Assembly: GCA_937975705.1 (NCBI GenBank)
Contig: CALJTX010000019.1
Location: 124,001 to 188,000 of the forward strand
Length of the DNA stretch: 64,000 bases
Direction: 5' to 3'
From: an uncultured Flavobacteriia bacterium
Lineage (GTDB): Bacteria; Bacteroidota; Bacteroidia; Flavobacteriales_D; Crocinitomicaceae
The notes beneath the pieces were generated by a model that did not search any database, had not been told where the DNA came from, and was given only the letters and a program-made list of their open reading frames with translations. Shown piece by piece: positions 24,526 through 32,943 of the stretch; position 1 is the first letter of the stretch; the number at the start of each line of letters is the position of its first letter. Both the position numbers and the translations under genes were made by a program.

Positions 24526-24596
24526 AGGTCTCAAGCAGATTCGAACTGCTGTAGACGGTTTTGCAGACCGGTGCCTAACCGCTCGGCCATGAGACC
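24526..24596 (-). tRNA. tRNA-Cys (anticodon GCA)
   Basis: Read on the minus strand: acceptor arm GGTCTCA pairs perfectly with TGAGACC, followed by discriminator T, the base expected for tRNA-Cys. The D-loop region (GCCGAGCGGTTAGGC) and T-arm (CAGTTCGAATCTG) are standard, and the anticodon loop CTGCAAA places GCA at positions 34-36. CCA is not encoded. Length 71 bases. Confidence 0.95.
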
Positions 24597-24606
24597 ATCA
24601 GGTTTG

Positions 24607-24614
24607 CAAAGATA
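24607..24614 (-). promoter_or_regulatory. Candidate -7 box of tRNA-Cys
   Basis: TATCTTTG on the minus strand, a perfect TAnnTTTG match, ending 11 bases before the mature tRNA 5' end. A TTTTTTG lies 16 bases further upstream, a little closer than the usual -33 spacing. Confidence 0.5.
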
Positions 24615-24644
24615 AGCAATTTTACACTTTCAAAAAAGCGTCAG

Positions 24645-26198
24645 TTAGAACTTGATGATTTTTTTTGACAATAATTGACCATTCACCCTTGCAGAAACAA
24701 AGTAAACACCTTTGGGTAGGCCGAGCCATGCGTCATTTTCAGACCCCAAATGAACTTGGGTGGTTCCGGCGTCGGGTGAAAGTTTCATTTTGAGCTGGCC
24801 ATTGGCATCGTAGATGAAAATCAAGTCGGAGTTGTTCAAGGCGAGTGGGAAAGACAAAGTGAGCGCCTCCTGTGCAGGATTGGGATAAGCTACAATAGAA
24901 CTATTGTCGTTGAGCGGGTAGCTATCTAAGGATGCACTAATGAGGGCTTCTAAATCATAGGTTTCATCTCCGGGCTGGTACGGCAGGTAATGAAAATAAG
25001 TGAGAAACATTTCATCGGTTGTATTGAAGCCACTGTAGATGGTTTGAGGTGGTGAATGTGGGTTGTTGGGATTATTTGATGTGTTGTCGTAGGTACCTTC
25101 GCTTTTGAGCTTGTAGCCTTGGGGTACTTTTTGAATATACCTAAAGAAGTAGAAGTCTTGCCACATGAAATCCCATTTAGGGACATTCACAAACTTGATG
25201 GTATCTGCGCCGGCCTTGTAGGCGTAGGCCTTGATATTCGTGCCGAGTAAGTGCATATGTGGGAAAACGGATAGCACGGAGTACGCTGTCGGAATTGTGG
25301 CTCCGCTTGGCGGATAAAAAGCGTTGAGATCCGTAATTTGGTTAGCCGGAAGACTGAAATTGTAGTCTGCTAATAGGGGGGCCGCACTAATTTGCCGCAC
25401 ATTGGTGGTGCCTACTGGATAAAAATGGATAATGACCTTGGTGGAGTCATACTGTCCATATGAGCCCATTGGGTAGTGCATGGCAAAATAAATTGAAGAA
25501 CCTGGGCCAATATCCAGCCCCAACTTAATGGGGTCTGTAGAGGGTAAAATCATGGGGGTGGCCCCTGGAGTGTAGCCTGTAATCAGTTTGGTTGTGCCGT
25601 TACTTGGGCTTGCGCAATTGCCACCAATTGTGTCTGTTGCTTCTACACTCGTTGGATCGAGGTAAACCAAACAGTGGTGTACAATTTCTCGGTTACCTGG
25701 CACAACTTCAACTGCTTTGATGATGCGGTTTTGAGTCAGGTTTGTGGGGATATTGAAACAAACGTAGTCGTCTTGGGTTGTCGCCTTTGACATGTAGGTT
25801 GGTATTTGGACTTGCAAATCACCGTTTCCTAAAAAGGTATTTGATGTGTATACCGGTGGCGGAGGCGTTTGATTGGCATTGCCTTCTTGTGCGCCGTTGT
25901 TGAGCCAGCTGATAATAGTGGTTTTCTCAGCAGTGGAAAGTGCGCGGTTGTGTTGGTATTGTTGGTAGTTGTTGTCGGGTGGCCAAGGTGGCATTTCGCC
26001 TGTATTGACACACTGATAAACCGCTGCAGCTAGTGGGCTTACCTCGGCGTGTGTCATGAGTGAAAACGGAGCGGCCCCACCCGGATGATGGCACTGCGTA
26101 CACTTATTGTAAAAAATTTGAGCGACATCACTGCTCCAAGTTTGGGCTTGAGTAATGGAGCTCGATAGGATAAAGAGGTAAAATAAAATCTTTTTCAT
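24645..26198 (-). CDS. T9SS-secreted cytochrome c/PHM-like copper monooxygenase
   Basis: A 517-residue secreted protein. A signal peptide (cleavage near residue 19) is followed by a c-type heme motif CTQCH (33-37). The central part resembles the copper type II ascorbate-dependent monooxygenase fold (PHM/dopamine beta-monooxygenase). The copper ligands appear complete: His174/His175 and His241 for CuA-like site, His314/His316 (FPHMH) and Met397 for the CuB-like site. The end carries a type IX sorting domain (AYPNPAQEALTLSF, ends SKKIIKF). Substrate unknown. It lies 8 bases after the esterase gene. Confidence 0.82.
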   Translation of the reverse strand: MKKILFYLFILSSSITQAQTWSSDVAQIFYNKCTQCHHPGGAAPFSLMTHAEVSPLAAAVYQCVNTGEMPPWPPDNNYQQYQHNRALSTAEKTTIISWLNNGAQEGNANQTPPPPVYTSNTFLGNGDLQVQIPTYMSKATTQDDYVCFNIPTNLTQNRIIKAVEVVPGNREIVHHCLVYLDPTSVEATDTIGGNCASPSNGTTKLITGYTPGATPMILPSTDPIKLGLDIGPGSSIYFAMHYPMGSYGQYDSTKVIIHFYPVGTTNVRQISAAPLLADYNFSLPANQITDLNAFYPPSGATIPTAYSVLSVFPHMHLLGTNIKAYAYKAGADTIKFVNVPKWDFMWQDFYFFRYIQKVPQGYKLKSEGTYDNTSNNPNNPHSPPQTIYSGFNTTDEMFLTYFHYLPYQPGDETYDLEALISASLDSYPLNDNSSIVAYPNPAQEALTLSFPLALNNSDLIFIYDANGQLKMKLSPDAGTTQVHLGSENDAWLGLPKGVYFVSARVNGQLLSKKIIKF

Positions 26199-26206
26199 GG
26201 TAGGTT

Positions 26207-27523
26207 TTAACGCAGGAGTTGAATTTTGGTTCGAGTGGTGTGGTGATTGATCGTTTCAACTTCCAACATATAGATCCCATTAGGTAGTGTATCTAAATAG
26301 ATGTCATGATGGAAAGTAGGGGGCATAGATGTAAGCTTCAGTGTTTTTCCATCGAGACCAAAAATTTTTATACTAGAAAGTAGGTCGCTGGCTTCAACAC
26401 TTACCTTGCCATCGGATGGGTTTGGATAAACATTAAGTTGCAGTTCAGGAGTTTGCTCAGCCAATCCATTGCTGCCGCAAATTTCATTACTTGGCGAGCC
26501 GTTGCAATAGCTCGTAGGGTATAAAATGGCTTGTTCTTGCATCTCGTTGGCCGCAAGAAGCGTTGTTTGGGTACAGCCCATGACATCGACGAGAAAATCG
26601 CGGATAAAGCGCTCCGTGCTGTCCATGTAGGCGGCGTTGCTAATGTAAGGCACGTGTTGGGCGTTGTTGAAAGTATAAATTTGATTGGTAACGCCAATTG
26701 CACAAGCGCGCTCGTGCAGCATGCGGCTACCGTCCAGGTACATGAGTGGCGTGCCCGGGTTCACTAGGCCACGGTTGTAGGTCACGGTGCCGTCGTTGGT
26801 GCCGTGTACAGAGCAAAGCGGCACATCACCGGCCTCGAGCCAATTGTATTTTGCCAAGGCCCCGCAACCGTTAATGACGGCGTGTACTTTGGTAGCATAT
26901 CCCGGATTGCCCGAGTTGCCTTCTAGGCCACCAAGATTTGCCAAGGCGCTGGCGCTCATGTAGTCACTGAATTCGCAGTCGTTATTGAGGTAAGCTACGT
27001 GTAGTGCGGTAATTGCCCCAGCCGAACTCCCGCCTATGAAAATGTGGTTGGTGTCGATTTTGAATTGGTTGTTGGTTTGGGCGTCTTTGTAAAAGTAACG
27101 AATGGCCGCTTTGAGGTCCTGCACGGCGCGCACAACGGCCTTGATAGCATTCGTGGAGTCAAATGGAAAAAAGCCAAGTCGGTAATCGATGCTTGCACAA
27201 GCATAACCTTTCATTGCAAAACGCTCAGATAGCGCCTTCACATCAGGATCCGTTTTACTGCCACCAATAAAACTACCGCCATGAACCCAAATGATCAAAG
27301 GACGCGCGGCCAATGTGTCATTTGTAGGTTCGTAAAAATCCATTTTAAGCACAGTATTGCTATTTGCCCAGTTGCTATTTTGTCCGTAGGTAAGGTTGCT
27401 CGTGAGGGTGAATTGTGGGAATACAGCCTCGGCATAGCGCCCACTTGAACAAGGGTCTTGTGCAAGAACTTGTAATTGAAGTCCAAAAAGCAGGAATAAA
27501 AAGGCGCGTATATGTTTTGTCAT
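26207..27523 (-). CDS. T9SS-secreted carboxylesterase-like alpha/beta hydrolase
   Basis: A 438-residue protein with a signal peptide (MTKHIRAFLFLLFGLQLQ...). The hydrolase core has the oxyanion segment WVHGGSFIGGS, nucleophile elbow GGSSAGA and a C-terminal histidine near NAQHVPY, as in carboxylesterases. GTNDGTV may carry the acid residue. A type IX sorting domain follows from about residue 365 (NVYPNPSDGKVSVEA, ending in TKIQLLR). It is probably co-transcribed with the downstream copper monooxygenase, since only 8 bases separate them. Substrate unknown. Confidence 0.85.
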   Translation of the reverse strand: MTKHIRAFLFLLFGLQLQVLAQDPCSSGRYAEAVFPQFTLTSNLTYGQNSNWANSNTVLKMDFYEPTNDTLAARPLIIWVHGGSFIGGSKTDPDVKALSERFAMKGYACASIDYRLGFFPFDSTNAIKAVVRAVQDLKAAIRYFYKDAQTNNQFKIDTNHIFIGGSSAGAITALHVAYLNNDCEFSDYMSASALANLGGLEGNSGNPGYATKVHAVINGCGALAKYNWLEAGDVPLCSVHGTNDGTVTYNRGLVNPGTPLMYLDGSRMLHERACAIGVTNQIYTFNNAQHVPYISNAAYMDSTERFIRDFLVDVMGCTQTTLLAANEMQEQAILYPTSYCNGSPSNEICGSNGLAEQTPELQLNVYPNPSDGKVSVEASDLLSSIKIFGLDGKTLKLTSMPPTFHHDIYLDTLPNGIYMLEVETINHHTTRTKIQLLR

Positions 27524-27601
27524 GGGTTTGATTTTGTTTCTAAATTATGAAAATTTCAGATTTAAGACCTGAAAATCACTTACTTTGCCAAAAACAACAA
27601 T

Positions 27602-28474
27602 ATGTTCAGGTCATTTTTGCTACTCCTCATCTTTGGATGCCAATATTTCAGTGCTCAGGATTTGCCAGCATACAAAATTTACAATGCAAAAGGAAAAGAG
27701 GTCTCCTTTAAGTCAATGGCGAAAGCGGCAAATGACGCGCAAATCGTCTTATTTGGCGAATTTCATGACAACCCAATAGCCCATTGGTTGCAATTGGAAT
27801 TAACCCAACAAATGTTTGCAGCACATGGCACTAACTTACAATTGGGCTTTGAAATGTTTGAACAAGATCAGCAGGCTATACTCAGTGCTTATTTGAATGG
27901 ATCCATACCTGCCGATAGCTTGAAGGACACACTCAGATTATGGCCGAATTACCCTACCGATTATGCGCCATTGGTCAATTTCGCTAAAGAAAAAGGACTT
28001 TCTTGTGTGGCTACGAATATCCAGCGCAAGTATGCGAGTTTACTTTTCAAAAAGGGTAGGGCGGCATTGGATACGCTTCCCGAAAGCATCAAACAACAAA
28101 TGGCTCCGCTCAACTTTGCTTTTGACACTACGCTTTCGCAATACCAAGACATGAAGCAAATGGGCGCACACATGGGGCCCGGAATGGGCTGGCGCATGGT
28201 AGAAGCCCAAGCCATTAAAGACGCCACTATGGCTCATTTTATCTTGCACAATCCGTGGCGAACCAACCAAACGGTGCATTTACATTTCAATGGTGCGTAT
28301 CATTCTGATTTTTATCAAGGAATCATGTGGTATTTGCAACATGAAGGAGTTGCTTCGGACATAATGACCATCAGTACAGTGAGTCAAGACAACGTGCACA
28401 AATTAGAAAAAGCGCATTTGGGTCAGGCAGATTTCATTATATGCGTTCCGAGTAATATGACCTCAACGCATTAG
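27602..28474 (+). CDS. ChaN-like (Tiki-superfamily) protein
   Basis: A 290-residue exported protein. After a short signal peptide (FLLLLIFGCQYFSA; a Cys near residue 13 could be a lipobox) it carries the ChaN/DUF399 pattern: VLFGEFHDNPIAHWLQLEL, LGFEMFEQDQQ, and the later HLHFNGAYHSDFYQGI with conserved histidines. ChaN of Campylobacter binds heme, and the family belongs to the Tiki metalloprotease-like superfamily; the role here is not known. It ends one base from the convergent sensor-kinase stop, with no terminator between them. Confidence 0.85.
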   Translation: MFRSFLLLLIFGCQYFSAQDLPAYKIYNAKGKEVSFKSMAKAANDAQIVLFGEFHDNPIAHWLQLELTQQMFAAHGTNLQLGFEMFEQDQQAILSAYLNGSIPADSLKDTLRLWPNYPTDYAPLVNFAKEKGLSCVATNIQRKYASLLFKKGRAALDTLPESIKQQMAPLNFAFDTTLSQYQDMKQMGAHMGPGMGWRMVEAQAIKDATMAHFILHNPWRTNQTVHLHFNGAYHSDFYQGIMWYLQHEGVASDIMTISTVSQDNVHKLEKAHLGQADFIICVPSNMTSTH

Positions 28475-28475
28475 G

Positions 28476-29546
28476 CTATTTGAGTGGTATTCCTCTTGAA
28501 CTAACAGGCCCAGTCGCTTTGCTTTTTTCAAGACTAAATGTAAATGTTGTACCCACGCCCACTTTACTTGCTACCTGAATTTGTTGTCCGTGTGACTCAA
28601 TTATGTGCTTGACAATCGCGAGCCCAAGGCCTGAGCCACCTTCGTTGCGGTTGCGGCTTTTTTCGACGCGATAAAAACGCTCAAAAAGTCTTGGAAGGTG
28701 TTGGGGTTCTATACCAGCGCCGTCGTCATTGAATTCGATATTATAGGTGTTGTCAATTTGAACAACACTGACCCTCAACTGACCGCCTTCTTTTCCGTAT
28801 GAAATGGCATTGCTAGCCAGATTCAGCAAGACCTGAGAAAGTTTATTTCTATCTGCATTGACATAACAGAAAGGATCGGAAGCATCAATACTGAGTCGGA
28901 AATGTTTTTCTCGGGCAATGAGTTCAAGTGTTTCATACGTTTCTTTGACCAATTCAAGAAAGTCAAAGCTTCTGATATCTAATGGAATGCGCTCGAGTTC
29001 AAGTTTGGTGAGCTGATCGAGGTCGTCTAAGATGTGCGTCATGCGCTCAGTAGATTTTGAAGCGCGCTCTAAGAAGGTTTGAAGAATGGCAGGGTCTTCC
29101 ATGCCGCCATCGAGCAGGGAGTCGATGTAGCCTTGAATAGAGAAAACAGGTGTTTTGAGCTCGTGTGCCAAATTGCCCAAAAATTCTTTTCTGAAAGCGG
29201 CTTGCTCTTTGAGTTTTTCAATTTCTTGGTTGCGCTTTTGTTTCCATTCTTTGACATCTTGCTCGCCTTGTGCAACGAGTTCATCAATAGATTGGTCCTT
29301 GCGCTGCTCGCTTTCTAAAGTTTGGATACTGCGGTAAATCAAGCTCATGCGGTATTGCAAAAAGCGCTTGATGATGTAGTAAAAGATCGTGTAAGCAAAA
29401 ATCCCGGAAACGAGCGGGATTAAAAAAAGCAAGGTGTTGCTTAGGGTAACAATTTGTAAGTGTACAAAAAGGGTAAAGAGAAAGGTCAGTATGTAAAATA
29501 AAATACTGCCACTTAGGATCAAGAAACTGGGTCTCGCTTTTCTCAC
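28476..29546 (-). CDS. Sensor histidine kinase (PhoR-like)
   Basis: A 356-residue inner-membrane kinase. Two N-terminal helices (about 10-30 and 37-58) with almost no periplasmic loop suggest it senses within the membrane or through a partner. A coiled linker (60-120) precedes the HisKA domain with phospho-acceptor His128 in NLAHELKTP. The ATPase domain has the N box (NKLSQVLLNLASNAISYG), DDGAGI and GGSGLGLAIV. The start is GTG at 29546, overlapping the regulator stop as GTGA, so translation is coupled. It ends one base from the convergent ChaN-like gene. Confidence 0.93.
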   Translation of the reverse strand: MRKARPSFLILSGSILFYILTFLFTLFVHLQIVTLSNTLLFLIPLVSGIFAYTIFYYIIKRFLQYRMSLIYRSIQTLESEQRKDQSIDELVAQGEQDVKEWKQKRNQEIEKLKEQAAFRKEFLGNLAHELKTPVFSIQGYIDSLLDGGMEDPAILQTFLERASKSTERMTHILDDLDQLTKLELERIPLDIRSFDFLELVKETYETLELIAREKHFRLSIDASDPFCYVNADRNKLSQVLLNLASNAISYGKEGGQLRVSVVQIDNTYNIEFNDDGAGIEPQHLPRLFERFYRVEKSRNRNEGGSGLGLAIVKHIIESHGQQIQVASKVGVGTTFTFSLEKSKATGPVSSRGIPLK

Positions 29547-30223
29547 TTGTCATTGAAGGTATATCCGACGCCTTTTACGGTACGAATATACGCATCTCCG
29601 AGTTTTTCGCGCAATTTTCTGATATGAACATCAATAGTGCGTTCTCCAACAATGGTGTCATTGCCCCATACAACAGCTAGGATTTGATCGCGGTTGAAGA
29701 CCTTACCGGGTCTGCTGGCCAAAAGTTCGAGTAATTCAAATTCTTTTTTGGGTAATTGCAATTCTTTCCCATCGAGTTCAACCACATAACGATCGCGGTC
29801 AATGGTAATGTTCGTTGCACCTTCAGCACCTTCTTTGCTTTTGAGTCGGCGCAAAAGTGATTCAATTTTGCTAATGAGTAATCGCGGTCTGATTGGTTTG
29901 TTGATGTAGTCGTCTGCACCTGCCTCAAAACCGGCAATTTGCGCGTAATCTTCTGTTCTCGCGGTCAAGAAAGCAATAACAGGCTGTACCATGTTGAGGT
30001 CTTTTCTGATTACCTGACAGGTTTCAATGCCATCCATTTTTGGCATCATGACATCGAGTAAAATGAGCGAAGGATTGATTTGTTGTACCAATCGGAGTGC
30101 TTCAATGCCGTTACTTGCAGTAAAGACCTTGTAGCCTTCTTTGCGCACATTGTACGATAAAAACTCTAAGATATCTGGTTCGTCGTCAACGATCAGTATG
30201 GTATGTCCTTTTGTGTTTTCCAT
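29543..30223 (-). CDS. OmpR/PhoB-family response regulator
   Basis: A 226-residue two-domain regulator. The receiver domain has the acidic pair Asp13/Asp14, phospho-acceptor Asp57 in LLDVMMPKMDG, Thr in FLTART and Lys in NKPIRP. The C-terminal winged-helix DNA-binding domain covers about 128-226 (LPKKEFELLELLA, RTIDVHIRKLREKLG, RTVKGVGYTF). It forms an operon with the downstream kinase. The promoter was not identified: only 57 bases, containing a terminator hairpin, separate it from the upstream gene. Confidence 0.95.
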   Translation of the reverse strand: MENTKGHTILIVDDEPDILEFLSYNVRKEGYKVFTASNGIEALRLVQQINPSLILLDVMMPKMDGIETCQVIRKDLNMVQPVIAFLTARTEDYAQIAGFEAGADDYINKPIRPRLLISKIESLLRRLKSKEGAEGATNITIDRDRYVVELDGKELQLPKKEFELLELLASRPGKVFNRDQILAVVWGNDTIVGERTIDVHIRKLREKLGDAYIRTVKGVGYTFNDK

Positions 30224-30241
30224 CGTTTTCAGCGTTTAAAA

Positions 30242-30267
30242 AAAGAGGGGGCCGAAGCCCCCTCTTT
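30242..30267 (-). terminator. Intrinsic terminator of PKD protein gene
   Basis: A stem of AAAGAGGGGGC / GCCCCCTCTTT with a CGAA loop, followed on the minus strand by a T-run. It lies 13 bases after the stop codon of the secreted PKD protein and 18 bases before the response-regulator start. Confidence 0.88.
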
Positions 30268-30280
30268 GTGCGTGAGCTAA

Positions 30281-32824
30281 TTATTTACGAATCAAGAGGT
30301 GTTTTACGCCCACTTGATTTGCATTGATCAGTTGAACCGTATAGCTTCCTGAAGCAAGTTCGCTTACATCCACAGGAAGAAGCATCGCACCAACTTCATT
30401 GATTTGCTGTGTGTAAACCAAACGACCAGTTGCATCTAGGATATGCAATGAAGCACTTGTATTGTTTTCAAAAGCTACGATTACTTGTTCTGAAGCTGGG
30501 TTAGGATATACCTCAAAGCTCATTTTGTTTGCTTCTTCGATACCAACTTCAATAGCAATTTCGAAAGTTGCAGTAGATGAGCAGTTGCCATTGATTGCTG
30601 TTAGAACAACACTGTAGTTACCGTTTGCAGCGTAAGCATGTGCTGGTGCAGTTGCTGATGAGTTGGTGAAATCACCGAAATCCCAAGAGTAAGAAGTAGC
30701 ACCAGTAGAAGTGTTGGCAAAAGTCACGACATTACCTGCTGTTGTGAAAGAACCTGCGGCTGTTGGCGTTGCTGTAAAGGTAATGGTAGAAGTTGCAGAT
30801 TGGCCTACACCATTACAAGCATTCGTGTTTGTTACGGTTACAGAAACGGTAGCATTGTCGGTAACTTGGATACTTTGGGTAGTCTCACCTGTAGACCACA
30901 AATAAGAATCAGCTGCAGATGACGTAACCGTTACGACATCACCAGAACACGCTTGTGTGCTAGATGCGCTGATAGTAGGAGTAGGAGCGTTAGAAACGTT
31001 CACAGAAATTGGAGCAGAAGTACTTGTACAACCGTTTGCATCAGTTACTGTAACTGTGTAACTACCTGATGTAGAAACGGTAATGGTTGCAGTTGTAGCT
31101 TGTGTTGACCATGAATTGCCAGTTGAAGCGCTAGAAGTAAGGTCTACAGAACTACCTGTACAAAACGATGTTGAGCCGCTAGCTGTAATCACTGGTGTTG
31201 CAGGAAGTGCATTGATCACTACTGTAATAGCTGCACGCATACTTTCGTCATTACCTACGTTTGCTTGAGAAACGTAATACGTGTATGTTCCGGCTGTTGT
31301 GGTGCTTGGTACTGGAGCCGTAGTGGTGTAAGTTCCACCAGTTGCTTGTGTATACCAACGAAGTGAATTTCCAGTAAGGGCAGTAGCACTTAAAGCAGTT
31401 GCAGTTGCACCCTGGCAATAAGTAAAGTTAGTTGTAGCCACAACAGGCGTAGCCACAGAGTAAAATTTCGCATTCATGAAGTTACCGTTTGCAGCTGCAG
31501 CTGATCCTGCGCCCAAACGCGCATCTGGTGTAACACCAAGTGCTGGAAACAAATTCACCCAATTGATTTGAGCTAAAGTAGCTGTGGTATCATTGCCATC
31601 CGGACCCATGAAAGAAAGGTAAAAAGCTGCAGTTGATGCTGCGCCTGTTCCTGTTCCGGCGTTGTAAATCGTATTTGTGTTTGCTGCGTAGTTGCTCAAC
31701 GTGTTGTGACCAAAAACAAGGGTGTCGCCATTTACGTTGTTTACAACAGCAGTTCCTTCAATTGACAAGCCTTTTTCCCAACCAGTGGTAAGTGTATTGA
31801 AAACTGAAGTAGCCGTATTTCTTCTCAAGCGGAATGATTTTTCAAATTTCTCACCGACAGGAAGTGCTGTTGTACCGTCTCCTTTTGGCCCTACGATTGT
31901 GCCGTTCGAGAAGATTGGAGCTGTTTTTGGTTGTGCTGTAGAGCCAGCTGCATCGTTGTCAGATTCAAAAGAGTTAGAGTCACCAGCGGCATCAGACATG
32001 TCTTTGTCTCGGATTGAAAGGAAGAATTGAACTTTTCCTCTGTAACCAAAATCGGTATCGAAATCGTCATCTATACCGCGGTAAGCGATGATGTGCTTAC
32101 AGTTGACTGTTCCACCAAACCACTCATAAGAGTCGTCGCCAGAGAAAGAAACTTGCGTGTAATCTACAATAGTTTGATTCCCTACAGAACCAAAAGTGAT
32201 GCCATTGATTTCTTTGTTGGGCTCGAGTGCAATACCTGCAAACTCAACGCGCACATAACGCAGAATTCCTGAGTTGTCGTTGTCGAAGTTTCCGCCAAAT
32301 TGCGAATCTGTGGTTGGAACAATACCTTCGATATTTGCAACACCACCCGGTTGGTTGTTTTTAGCCAAACCTAAAATTACCAATCCTCCCCAGTCACCTT
32401 CGTTGCGCGCACCTACGGCTTCGTTAGAGGTGAAAACAATTGGGTTGGCAGCAGTACCGTCGGCAATAATTTTAGCACCACGTGTGATAATTAAAGAACC
32501 TTGCGTCAATTTGTCTCCGCGGATGATTGTTCCTGGTGCAATTGTTAATGTCGCGTTGTTTTTGACATAAACTTTGTTCATCAGCTTTACCACACCACTC
32601 CATGTTGTGTTTGTAGTGATATCAGCTGAAACAGTAGTGATGGTTGCAGGATAAACTGTGTTTTCTGGATCGAAGTTTGTCCAGCCGGAAGTCCAGTCTG
32701 TAGCTGGGGTGTTGTCAGTTACTGGAAATGCGCCACGATAAGTAGTGGGTGTCCAGAAAGCATCCTGAGCCATGGCAAAAGAACCAAAGCAAAGGGCAGT
32801 CAAGAGGGTGTAAAGTTTTTTCAT
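30281..32824 (-). CDS. T9SS-secreted multidomain protein with PKD domain
   Basis: An 847-residue secreted protein. Signal peptide to about residue 19; residues 60-460 resemble a right-handed beta-helix/pectate-lyase-like solenoid (ITRGAKIIADGTAANPIVFTSNE, GDWGGLVILG). Residues 465-690 hold three Ig-like/adhesin-type segments rich in Thr and Ser. A PKD domain near 690-760 has the signature YSWDFGD. The last 80 residues are a type IX sorting domain (EVYPNPASEQVIVAF, ending KHLLIRK). Likely a cell-surface or released adhesin; no catalytic residues are apparent. Confidence 0.85.
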   Translation of the reverse strand: MKKLYTLLTALCFGSFAMAQDAFWTPTTYRGAFPVTDNTPATDWTSGWTNFDPENTVYPATITTVSADITTNTTWSGVVKLMNKVYVKNNATLTIAPGTIIRGDKLTQGSLIITRGAKIIADGTAANPIVFTSNEAVGARNEGDWGGLVILGLAKNNQPGGVANIEGIVPTTDSQFGGNFDNDNSGILRYVRVEFAGIALEPNKEINGITFGSVGNQTIVDYTQVSFSGDDSYEWFGGTVNCKHIIAYRGIDDDFDTDFGYRGKVQFFLSIRDKDMSDAAGDSNSFESDNDAAGSTAQPKTAPIFSNGTIVGPKGDGTTALPVGEKFEKSFRLRRNTATSVFNTLTTGWEKGLSIEGTAVVNNVNGDTLVFGHNTLSNYAANTNTIYNAGTGTGAASTAAFYLSFMGPDGNDTTATLAQINWVNLFPALGVTPDARLGAGSAAAANGNFMNAKFYSVATPVVATTNFTYCQGATATALSATALTGNSLRWYTQATGGTYTTTAPVPSTTTAGTYTYYVSQANVGNDESMRAAITVVINALPATPVITASGSTSFCTGSSVDLTSSASTGNSWSTQATTATITVSTSGSYTVTVTDANGCTSTSAPISVNVSNAPTPTISASSTQACSGDVVTVTSSAADSYLWSTGETTQSIQVTDNATVSVTVTNTNACNGVGQSATSTITFTATPTAAGSFTTAGNVVTFANTSTGATSYSWDFGDFTNSSATAPAHAYAANGNYSVVLTAINGNCSSTATFEIAIEVGIEEANKMSFEVYPNPASEQVIVAFENNTSASLHILDATGRLVYTQQINEVGAMLLPVDVSELASGSYTVQLINANQVGVKHLLIRK

Positions 32825-32846
32825 CTTTTTTAAATTTTAACTGAGG

Positions 32847-32875
32847 CAAAGTTCTTGCGTATTCAGTTGGGTCAA
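32847..32875 (-). promoter_or_regulatory. Candidate promoter of PKD protein gene
   Basis: On the minus strand TTG (32875-32873), 18 bases, then GAACTTTG (32854-32847), a one-mismatch TAnnTTTG. It lies 22 bases before the start codon. Pattern match only. Confidence 0.35.
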
Positions 32876-32943
32876 GTTATAGCTCCCTTAAGTTTGCTTT
32901 AAATGTGTGTTAAGCATGTGGAACAATTCCTTAACATTGGCTT

